Part shown: piece by piece, positions 45,601 to 56,400 of the stretch | How the letters are laid out: each line of letters starts with the position of its first letter | Numbering within the stretch: position 1 is the stretch's first letter | Source of the DNA: Bugula neritina | Taxonomy: Eukaryota; Bryozoa; Gymnolaemata; Cheilostomatida; Bugulidae | DNA: 64,000 bases | Direction of reading: 5' to 3' | Assembly: GCA_964035545.1 (NCBI GenBank) | Contig: OZ037768.1 | Location: 17,955,200-18,019,199 of the forward strand | Notes under the pieces: generated by a model | The model's input: the letters and a program-made list of their open reading frames with translations, nothing else | Databases searched by the model: none | What the model was told of the DNA's origin: nothing | Position numbers and translations under genes: made by a program

Positions 45601-48048
45601 ACCACTAAAGCTTCCTAACTGTTTTGAAATTACAGTATTACTGGAAATTTCATTAAAATATGATTAAATCATTAGGATATTTAATAAATTTAGCTGAACT
45701 ATTGCTGTAACAGTTAAAATCTTAACTAGGGGTTCTTACTTGGGAAAATTTTTAATACTTGCTCTAAGTTAATTAAGATTGTCAAATGAAGCCCATACAG
45801 TTAGTTGAGTAAGTCAAGTCAGTTAGTTGAGCAAGTCAAATTGAGTCAAGTCTAACATTTAGGTACGGTAAGTCCTCCATTTAAGCACTCACTCAATCTG
45901 AGCTGTACTCAGCTCTGCTAATCTAGTCATGTCTACAAACTTGCAATGGGAATTAACTACTTTTATTCAAAAAGTTCTCAAATTCTGTTGTAGGTGAATA
46001 GCACCTATATGTTGATGTAAATATACTATCTTTGTAGAGGGTTGAGTGTAATTAATCGTGATGAACTAAAGCAGCATATTGATACCAGTATTAAAATCAT
46101 AGAGAGGAATTCGGTGCTATGCCCCTTGAACTATCTTCTATTCAAAGCACTAGTTTTAAAGGGTGATAGCCGCTATCAGTCTGCTAAGCTCTACCATCAA
46201 ACTCACAGTAAGTTTATTGTATTTGTCATTGTTCATATTTTAGTTTTAATAGTGTAGTAGTTTTGTGGGTAGAATGTAATTAAGCAGGGAGCATAACTCC
46301 GTAATATAAGAAACAAGATAGGTTGTCCGTGTTGAGTAGAATAATCTTTATTATAAGCTATAAGAGTATCTGTGTGTGTGTCTTGATCAGGCGAGCTCCA
46401 GTAGTAGACTGATCTACTCTGTGAGCTCACCTCCTTATATACTGGGAAAAAGTCCCTTTGAGAAACCTCTGCCAATCGCTCCAAGAATCAGGGTTCCCGT
46501 GAAGATGTCCGATCGCATTCGATTGAGTTCGATCGGTTCCAACAATCGAATGTCTCGAACTCAGTCTGAGATCCCGACATCGTCACACTTCCGATTCTCG
46601 GCTTACATAATTGCATAAAATTTACTATATTAAATGAAAAAATTGGGCAGACAAATCTAAATTATTATACGCTAAAAATCACTACATGCACTAATATATA
46701 TTAGTGCATGTGTGTTAGACATATTAGACTGTTGCTGTTGCTAACTACTGCAGCTGTAGAAGGTTTTGTAATGTGGAGGGAGCTTCTAGTGAGTTTACCA
46801 AGCTCCTTCATGTGTGTACTTGCAAGATCTAATCTTCACTCTAAATAGTGTTTTTAACTATTGTTTCCAGAGATGGGTTAATATCTTGCCTCTAGAGCTA
46901 GTAACTAAACTACCACTGAAGTTTTATTCCTCTAAATGAAAAACTGTGTATGCTAATCAATGGCCTCTAGTGCAGAATATCGAAACTTTTGATCCTGTTT
47001 TTAGCCTTGAGCAGTGAAAAAGAAGAGTTAAAAAGTGCTCTAGTCAACCTTGAGAGGGCTTACAATCTGCTTCATCGTGATAACACATCTTGTAGCTTGC
47101 ACTTAGCTGAAAATGTAAAATTTCTAAAAAGACTGAAAGATATCCTCCCTCGTATACTCAGTTACTGTAGACCTAATGTTTCTCCTGAAACATTACAGCA
47201 AGTGACGTCTACTTTACAGGTAATATGTAGCATTAAAATTTACACCAAGCTATCAATTTTTGCTAGTATTGGGATAGTTATTAATACGGTAGTTTCATAA
47301 ATTAATTTCTTAGGTCTTTCATAGACTAGAGTCTTCATTGAAGCTCTATGATTTTCTTTTTCAAAACTGTGCTTCAACAGGTAAATATTATTGTGTTGTT
47401 AATGCTTGCCACATCGAAGTATTTTGGTCTAGTTTTCTCGTTTTATTTTGAACATTTATAACAACAAATTGCAAACAGCATCATGTAAATAGGTTTTGTT
47501 GATGTACATGAAATAATTTTGAATGCAACAATTGTTTTGTACATTTAATGAACAGGTTTGTTATGCTGCTAGCTCAATCAGCTAAAGTTGCTATATTTAG
47601 AAAACTGGATGTCATACTTTATTAAGAATATTGAACTTGTATTACAAAGATTTACTATTTCTAACTTATCAACACAGTAATTTATTGTTGCAACTTAAGT
47701 TGAAAATTATAATTTCTCTGACCAATTCATGTTTTTCCAAATTAGATTTGTGATTGCTGTATATCTGACCATTTTGTTATGTATGCTTTGTAGACACTGC
47801 TAACACAAGCATCAGGAAGTAGTAGTATTGAACTAAAAATATCCACTGGCAGTAGTCTTGACATCTCAGCCCATGTCAAACACATTCGTTTTCCAGAAGT
47901 TAGCGCAGAGTTTGCTGAAGCCACTACTACTTCCGTACAGGAAACCCACATTGCAGATTCTGTAGACACTTTTAAACTGCCTATACAGCCCAAAGACTCT
48001 GCAGATATCAGTGGTTGCAGCCCGGTGAAAATTCCACGCCAAGAATAA
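39659..48048 (+). CDS. STAND/NB-ARC-like P-loop NTPase (STAND-B)
   Basis: Fifteen inferred exons: 39659-39731, 40004-40206, 40631-40772, 41112-41220, 42128-42261, 42755-42870, 43145-43279, 43439-43705, 43935-44162, 44451-45166, 45333-45476, 46038-46207, 47005-47219, 47314-47380 and 47810-48048, for about 985 residues. The N-terminal ~130 residues are helical. VYGRVDEL precedes Walker A GQHGFGKS (145-152). Walker B is VIIILD (225-230). GHPF (322-325) stands at the GLPL position of NB-ARC proteins. The C-terminal half is helical and repeat-like, and the tail is Ser/Thr-rich. STAND proteins normally switch between ADP and ATP forms and oligomerise on ligand; ligand and partner are unknown here. 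The first 13 intron phases equal those of STAND-A. The exon at 47314-47380 is uncertain: skipping it and using acceptor 47794 also keeps the frame. A polyadenylation signal AATAAA lies near 48404. Confidence 0.75.
42344..42547. repeat. 17-bp tandem repeat, twelve copies
   Basis: Twelve units of exactly 17 bp, consensus TATATAATGTTCTGTAG, decay toward both ends. They lie in the STAND-B intron between the exons ending 42261 and starting 42755. Confidence 0.92.
46324..46587 (-). mobile_element. Candidate solo LTR
   Basis: Read on the minus strand, 264 bp start TGTGACGATGTCGGG and end CAACACGGACA, with the TG...CA ends of an LTR. Inside are a TATA-like TATATAAGG and, near the 3' end, AATAAAG as in LTR promoter and poly(A) regions. 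It is less AT-rich than its surroundings. No target duplication was found and no internal retroelement sequence is attached. It lies in a STAND-B intron. Confidence 0.6.
46684..46711. repeat. 28-bp perfect palindrome
   Basis: ACATGCACTAATAT followed by its exact reverse complement, without a spacer. It lies in a STAND-B intron, 97 bases from the solo LTR. Confidence 0.8.
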
Positions 48049-48803
48049 AAACTTCAAATTACCTCAATTATAGATTATTTTTTGTTAGGACATTACATGA
48101 GCTTGGAAAGCCTTTGTTGAATCATTACAGCTTCAATTGTATTCTCATAGCTATGTTAGCTACAACATGTTTTTCTCTGTTGTGTTATTGACTGATATAC
48201 TGCTATTTTGGCTACCACAAAAAAGCTATCTTTTTAGACTATTATAAACCCAGCACCTTATGTTATTCACTCTTTTTCACTCAGTCTGTGATGATAAGTA
48301 AGCATCTCTATTAAAACACAACACTTTTTTATATTTTTGTAGTAATAGCTAGGTTATTGAAAAACTTTTTTGCTGTAAATACATTTTTGACAAAGGTAAT
48401 GAAATAAAGTTATAAATGTTGAAAAATGTTGCAATTTCAATCGCAAAACTATGAATTCCAAATCTCAAAGCATAACTGCTCAATATAAGCAAACCACAGC
48501 AACTAAACTAAACTAAAAGCAAGTCTGTTATAAATGCAGGGTATTCAAGTGAAATTTAACTGTATTTTGTGGTGAAAAAAATATAATAGAAGTAAGCATT
48601 TAACATACACATGACAATTATAGTATAGTAAGTGGATAATAAATAGAGACAAATTGTATTACAACTAAAAAAAAGTATTTTAAAAGCATTGAGAATATGC
48701 TGATTAAAAAGTGTAAAATAAAACTCTAATGACAGTTTAATTTGCAAAATATATTGCTAAAGGCATTCTGTGCTTTACTATTGCTATGCACAAGTTAAAT
48801 CAT
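48049..48803. other. Convergent 3' region between STAND-B and survivin
   Basis: Holds the two 3' UTRs, which converge here. No other gene is recognised. Confidence 0.6.
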
Positions 48804-51145
48804 TTACTTATCAACCATGCTGATCATCTTTTCTCGTACCAGCTGAGCTTGATCTTTCAGTCGCTGTGCTAGAAGCTCATACTTGGCTCTCTGCCAACAG
48901 AGAAATAAACAGCACATTAACAGAGTAATGTCTATTGTTACAAGACAAAATAATGCCCATTAATACTACCACTATCACTTTCCAAGCATTATGGGAATGG
49001 ATTTTTTATTCAATGTTTGGAAACAGTTGCATCTAATGAAACCACAACTATAAGTTAATGCAAACCGCAACGGCAAATCCATAGGTCTAATGGGAAGCAA
49101 TGGAAATGCAATGAATGCAGAGTAATATATTGCATCTACATTAATTTTACATACAGCTAAACTAATGCTGAAGTCTAAATTTTTTATTTCTAAATGGACA
49201 AAGTTAGTTATTAAACTATAATAGATTTGATAACACAAAATAAATAATATTTTTTTCTTTTATTCAAACATTCTTGTTTCAATTAAGGTCACAAAAACAA
49301 TTCAAAAATTAACTCAAAATTAAAATTGCATGACAAATTGAGTGCTTGGTCAAATTTAAACTTACTATAACATTTTTCTGTCGATGAACTTCCATTTCAA
49401 GGAATTCTTTTCTAGTAATATCTGTTTCATAGATCCTAGCCTTTTTTAAAAACTCACACTTTCCTCTAGAATGTGATACATGCTCTTCCCTGTAAAAATA
49501 TATCAATATTAAATATTTTGTACGTAAATTCTTCAACAACCAAAATGCAAAAAAAACAGATTTAAATTATGTGAAATACTGCAACTTAAAATGCATTCAG
49601 TTCTTATTTTATTATATATATTTATATTGTCTACTTAAATTTTAAAGGCCATTACGGCTTGCTAGTAATAAAGCAGCTGGTGTACTACTAAAAAAAACTA
49701 ACATTTTAGTGTGACCTCACAAATAATAGAAGTTCTAGATCCTATACAACGACAGTTTTTCTACTAATAAAAGAATATTCAAAATAAATACAAGTATGCA
49801 TTATATACCTTTACATTTATTTTTACTATACTACAATTATGACATTGGAACTTCAAGTGCAACTGTAACAGTCTAACTGGTACAGTTAAATTAATTTCTA
49901 CTATGGTTCAGTTACCAAGGATCATCTTGCTCTTCCCATCCATCCAACTCTTTGCAACAAAAGAAGCATTTGGCTGCATCAGGAGACTCGTCAGTTGGTG
50001 TGTGCACAAAACCAGCTTCCGCCATCTAAAAGAGTACAATGCTTTTATAGAACATTCTTTAGGTGAAAAGAGTCTCTGGTATTTTAATACTTTACATAAA
50101 CTTTGTGTTTATGTAGCACACGACTGCAAAACCTGATGCAGCTCTCTATTAGTTGGAACTTAGAGAGAAATGAACTAAAAGTGCATAGCAAAATTACTTT
50201 GGAATTGCACCTCGTCAACACACCCAAATTCTATGCCAACATGAAATTTATTACTGTAAACTAAAACAACATCGCACATTAAGGCTACGAGATTTTTAAT
50301 AATTTAAACTTTAGGCAAATCTTGTTCCAAATTTTCACAAACCTAGGAAACTTTTATAATAAATAATTCTAAAATGTTAAATAACACCAGTTTAATGATA
50401 TTTAGCATTTAATCAATATATTGGAAAATCAAAGTTCCAATTTCTGCATATAGCAGCAAGTATTAGCACTTAATCTAGGCTTATTTTCTCTTCTCAAAAT
50501 CACTCTGTGCCTCATGAACTAAAACCCCATAACATTGCAGCTCAAATTGGTAGTAGCTATTAGGCTGACAGAGATTTGATGGATTACTAACAAAATTAGA
50601 TGGCAGTAAGCAAAATCTAGAAGAAAAAACAATAAGACACATGGCTCGCAGAATGTAGATTACTTAGGTTGAAAATGTAACAACAATCAGTAACAAATGA
50701 GTTCAATACCATACAATCAATTAGCTAATATTACGATTCATAAAAAAATTTATGTACATGAACAAGATCCAAACTTCATATAAATATATTCAATGTTAGA
50801 ATTGGCTATTAAGTCTACTATGAACCTTTGGCAATGAATATATATTGATATTGGCATGACTACGTAACAATACTTTGTCGTAGTAGTTACACTTACTGCT
50901 TCAGCTGTACATTTTATTTTCAACTTCCGTTTGGTTCCTTTGGCTTTCTCTTCAAATGGCCAATTTACAAAAGTGTTTTTTCTATTTTCTTCAATAACAT
51001 ATTTAAGATCTTTCAGTATTGCCATTTGTGCTTGCAGAACATCTTTTTCACAACTACCATTAATAGAGAATGATTCGAATCCACTTGACCTGGCAGAAGT
51101 ATTGGTTTGGGCCAACAGTGATGTATTCGATTCCAAGTCTCCCAT
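48804..51145 (-). CDS. BIRC5: Survivin-like single-BIR protein (BIRC5)
   Basis: Four exons: 51145-50897, 50025-49916, 49489-49366 and 48890-48804, phases consistent, 189 residues (human 142). The match to survivin is strong: TFVNWPF, then [38 protein letters not shown] and EEHVSH. Zinc ligands would be C103, C106, H123 and C131. A C-terminal helix ([20 protein letters not shown]) matches the long survivin helix. Known role: subunit of the chromosomal passenger complex with INCENP, Borealin and Aurora B; it binds histone H3 and supports cytokinesis. Oddities: an N-terminal extension of about 55 residues, about nine extra mostly basic residues between WPF and MAEAGF, and one extra residue between the ligand His and the last Cys. 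The start at 51145 is the first ATG in the clear frame (MGDLESN); an upstream part of the frame lacks an ATG. Confidence 0.92.
48976..49114. mobile_element. Short MITE, family M3, copy 2
   Basis: TGTTTGGAAACAGTTGCAT and its flanks match the element at 3510-3639 in inverted orientation. The terminal repeats are more decayed. It lies in the last survivin intron. Confidence 0.6.
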
Positions 51146-52925
51146 GATGATTACAATCAATTTGGCTCTGGCAAAAATTTATTCTCTTCTACCTACAACC
51201 TTTAGAACCAGAAATAGTTAGTTAGTGACTTTTGGTTAATGCTAAAATTATAAGAGTTTCTGGTGTTCCTGATAGTTTTACCACAAAGCTTAGGATACCA
51301 TTTGCCCAACAAAACTTAGTTAACCTATGGCTATAGGCTATAATACAACAAATAGTTATGATTTCTTAGTTGAGTTTGACTGATAGTTATTGCATCAGCT
51401 TCAGTCAAACTCTATCACAATGACAATCATAGTGATAATTATAATAATTATTAAATACTATATCATGATCACAATAACAACAATTCACAACGACAATGAC
51501 ATTGATAATGCCAACGGCAACTAGCAACATTTACTTTTAGTTTTACTAACTCTTACTCTCTAGACTCATACTCATAGACATAGCTTAAGTCTTAGTCTTA
51601 GTCTAACTCTAACGACTAACAGTAACTTCTTACTTCGAAGTGATTTAATTTTTATTTTACTCTCAATCTTAATCTTATGTCAACGCAATAGCATAGGCAT
51701 AGCTGACAAGCTTAAACAAACGTAATAAATAAATGGTCAGCAATAAATGTAATGCAAGCGTTTTGCTAACAACCTTGAAGATAATTGCCTAGTAATAAAA
51801 TAAGTAATATTTTTATTTCTAGAATCTTTTTTGAAGAATTTCGATTTTGAACACTACAACTTTGCCGCAAACTAAATTCTATTGAACTCTGCAATGCTTT
51901 ATATAGAATACTAATGAATCTAATAGAATTTCTCATCTATGAACTCGCAGTCTAAAGTGATGTTTGCTAAAAGAGACAACTCCTAATACAGCTGTAGTCT
52001 GCACAGTAGTATCTCCCAGTACATTTGTACTTGCTTCTTCATTATATTATCCTACTGATAAAACTCTAAATGTATTACTAGTTTATTATAATAATTAACA
52101 AAAATAAACCTTTTTATAGTTATTTATAAAAGCACAGTTTAGTTATGTAATATGAGCTACAAGGCTGAATGTAATGAATTTAGCTTGACAAACGCAGTGT
52201 TATTCTTCTACATGTACTTGAAACTTTTGCATTCCCAAATGCTAATATGAACCATATATACTCACATTTATTTCAATTAATCAATGGTTATGATGGGTGC
52301 ACAAAGTTAAGCATGCTAAAACATTTTTTCCAAAAGTTAAGCTTGAAATCAGTTCTTATATAATTATTTTGTACCAACATTTAAAGTCATTGTACTGGGC
52401 CAAACTTTTTACAGAAAAATATGCATAACAAAATTTTTATATGGAAATTCTGTTATAAAACCCCAGATTTTGCTGTTTGTCATTAGATGATCAAAACTGG
52501 AAAATGCATTTATAGTGTGACATGCAGGTGCAAATCTTTCTTAGCTTTTCTTAAATAAAGCATTTGGCTCAATGGTGATGTGGGTAGCTTTTGTTATTCA
52601 ACTGATATCTTTAAAACTAACAGCTTATTGATCTTGAAAGTAAACACCAATCAGTTTTATATATGAAATTTTTGTCAGTTTCATTAAAAACAATTTATAC
52701 ATGCATGCATCACAAATTATATATGCCGGTTTCAGACCAAACATTGTTGTACTGCATTATGTTTATTACCATTTGTGTTATTATGACATATAGCTACTAA
52801 ATATATTTGTGTTCTAATATATGTAACTCTTTGTTGATACCTAAGAATTGCAGCTATCAGCATGCACTAACTTATAAAGCAGAATAACACCAATCAGATG
52901 TTTATAACTGCATGAGGTCAAATAG
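51146..52925. other. Intergenic, no gene seen
   Basis: This includes the survivin 5' flank. Low-complexity CAATGACAAT- and CTTAGTCTTAG-like runs lie around 51410-51700. I found no exon chain or family resemblance. Confidence 0.5.
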
Positions 52926-53224
52926 GGAGCAGTAGTGGTTGAGGGGTTAGAGTGTTTGGCTTCACGAAGTCATGGGCTTGAACCCCAGTAACGGCCATTG
53001 ATGATGTTAGGAAGGTCATCCAGTCATAATTGCTCCTGCATTACATAGGAATAAGTCCTTTAAACCCACTTTAAAAAATCCTTTCCATTAGGGGTTTCTC
53101 CCAGGGATGGCGACTATATTCAAATATATTCATCAAAATAATTGGCCAGCAATCAGCTAGCATCTATAACTCTCTGCAACACGTAGTGAAACTGTCATCA
53201 TGTAAAAAGATATTAAACTTTTTT
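52926..53224 (+). mobile_element. tRNA-derived SINE
   Basis: The head GAGCAGTAGTGGTTGAGGGG resembles a tRNA with an A box. GGGCTTGAACCCC about 45 bases later is a good B box. An unrelated body follows, with GGAAGGTCATCCAG and AATAAGTCCTTTAAACCCAC segments, ending near a TTAAACTTTTTT run that could act as Pol III terminator. It is the best preserved SINE in the window. Confidence 0.8.
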
Positions 53225-53489
53225 AACAAAATATTGTTTCATTGGACAGTTAAAATAATAGATAAATATATTATATTAGTTTGATGTCACTAAATACTTC
53301 TACAACAATTCAAATATATGAATATAAACTGATTGTTAAAGATTAATGTAAATAACTTAAACGCAATGTTTATTCTCAACACCATTGTTGCCAACTTCAC
53401 TCGCAATCATTTTATGTACGCAGCTAGTAAATGTTATCTTAACATGTACAATATTGCTATGATTATATTGATGTGAATGAAATACTAAT

Positions 53490-56400
53490 ATGGATTTCTC
53501 TGTATTATTAACTCACCTGTTCTGTATTTTGAACAGTATACTAAACCTTGAAGAATTGGGTAAGCAATATATTTATTACTACAACTTTTTCAGTCAATAT
53601 AATTCCGCCATTACTTTTAATATTAGTACATTAATATTTTGAATACTCATAGTATCACATAGTGTAAGTATAATGTAAGTATTATCAGCATGAAGTACAT
53701 TTACTAGTTCTCATCATTAAATATGAATTTCTTTTTCACATATAAAGTAAATTGCATTGCTGTGTTTGAAATTGCAATTAAAATACAATTCTTGCATATG
53801 AAAAAATAAAACTCTTTAATCTAACTAAATCTGGTGAGTTTGTTTCACAATTTTAGACAAATGTTTCCGTGTTGAGAAACCAAAGTCAGTTCTGCAAAGG
53901 TTTATAGAATATTTGTAAGTATTTTTAGCTATGCATAAGATGTACATCTGTAAAAGTTTTATTGAAGTGTATCACATGTACAACACAATCTCACAACCAC
54001 ATAGAAATACTTTAGCAACTTACATTTTGCCATCTTTTCGTTTAATTTGTTATTTTATTCTATGGTTAGAGTATACTATGAGTTTTACACAAAAGTTACC
54101 AAAACTGTAGGCTTTTTATTTAAAATTACTGGCCAACAGTTAAATAAAACACACTAATTTAGTATTAAATGCACAATATTTTAGTATTTTGATTGAAAAT
54201 AAAACTCAGTTTTTTTCTAAAGTACTACATTTATGAATGCACACATAAAAAAAGATTTTAGCTTCAAAAATATTGTTGGTAAACAACCGCAATCAGGAAT
54301 TGCATATAATATTTATTTGTTGACATTTTAGTTATGATGTTGAGCCTTCCCATATTCCAAACACATTGGAAGGTAAATTCTATGTATCATTTCATGCAGA
54401 TTTTATAAACTCATCAACTACCTCCCTGTCCCAATTTTCAATTGTTTTCATCTGTTGCAAACTATGTAAAGTATTTTAGTTGTTTGGGATTGTTTTAATT
54501 TCATGTTACTAACTGCTAGCAATGTAAGCTTCCAGATGAACTTGGTTTGGGATCAAGCTAAAGAATGATTTTATTGTCATATGAGATGCTATGTCCCTGC
54601 CCCTATCTAATGCAGCATGGTAGCATGGTAACATGTTGAATTAACAAGTTCTAAAATAGTTTAATCTGATGTATAACCTTATAGTGTGGTGGAGTTATTG
54701 TCTCTCTATGATGGTGAAGCTGGTGTCTAAGGCTAATGCTGCTGTAGATTATTTCTATTTGGATGGGTAAGTGGAAAATAAATTGTTTTAAAATATTAGT
54801 AAAGAAAATATTTTTATATAATTTTATATGTTTAAAAAAACATACTAGATAGTGACAACTTGTTTTGCAAGAATTGGAACAAAGTATATATATGTACATT
54901 TTAAAAATGGAAGACACATAATTTTTAAAAAAATAGTACATGACTCATAGAAAAATTTGCACCTTTAGCAAACAAAAGGCATTAGTTTTTATGCTTCAGA
55001 ATGGCCTACATTAAAGAAACTCTCTTTTTCGTCATTGTGGCTTTAATCATGGTTGCTGTGAAAACTCGTCTCCAGAAGGGGTCAGACAACTCCAGTCTCA
55101 CAGCCCCACATCATACTGAAAAGCCATTGACTCCATCTATTACAAGCACAGCTCATGCAGGCACCCAATGTAAGTTGAACCTGGTTTCCTTGAAGTAAGC
55201 AAGTAATCGTCTTTGTAACAAATAGATTTTTAAATATACCATTGACATAATCAAATATAGAATTTTTAATCAACATTGGAACCCGGTACCAATAACTAAT
55301 AAGTAGTTCAATAAAATTGTGCTTACAAATATTTTTTAAGCAATAAGGTTGAAGCAATAAAATGAAACTCAAGAATTACATATGATATATTTCAATATAA
55401 AATATAAAACATTTGGATATTTACTGCTATATAGCAAGACATCTTGAACAATTAGCAGAAAGAACGCAAAAAGTCATATTTATAAAACTGTTAGTATAAC
55501 AAAATATTTTACTTTTTATTCGTTAAAACTGCTTTGTTTTTAGATGAGAGAAATTCATTGAACCAGAAATCAATTGGCACTACAACAGCACTCACACAAA
55601 TAGTGATGAACCAAGCTTACGGAAAAGCTATTCAAACAAACAACAAAGCGGTGCGTGATGCTTCAACTCAGATGGAAAGATATAAGGCTTATGAAATTGG
55701 GAGTCAGACAGTCGCAAAATCTACTAACAATGGAGAAACCCAGACCAATTTACTATTAACTCAGAATGGGGAAACCCAAACCAATTTATCATCTACTTTA
55801 AATGGGAAACCCCAAACAGATGTTATTCCAAAAACTCTCAAAACTACTGACACTCAAAGTAAGCATATTCAGCAGAAAACTGTTGTTTTATTTGTTTAAA
55901 TTTAAGTGTTTTGCATAAATAGTTAGCTGTGAACATTTGTTTTACTTAAAAATGTTTATTTTAGCAATGTTATTTGTTACCAATTTTGCAGCTTATGCTT
56001 TAATTTTTGCACCACATTAATGTAAATTATATGACATTTTACTGAAAAAAACCTTATCCAACTAAGTTATATAGGCCTATCATGTTTTTCTTTTTATTTT
56101 AAAAATGAAAAAAAAATTTGAAATAATAACATTTGCTTAGATGCTATCTTTTGTGTACATTATATTCTTAGCAACTTAAAAAATATGTTTTGTTTTGGAA
56201 AACAAATGTTAAAGAAAATTAATGTATACCATTTCAATTACAGCTAATCACTCAGCCAGCCCTAAAGACCAAAGCACAAACACTGGCACACCAGACGATG
56301 AAATTTCTTATAGTGACAAACCTAAACCTAGAAGAACTAATAATGAAACCTCTCAAGTGCCTTCAATCTCGACTTTGCCAAACAACAAAACAACTGCCAA

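Noticed and set aside
54651-54941. 96-codon minus-strand frame rich in Ile/Phe/Tyr/Lys
   Set aside because: AT-rich shadow over an exon and intron of the 53490-58055 gene. No family.
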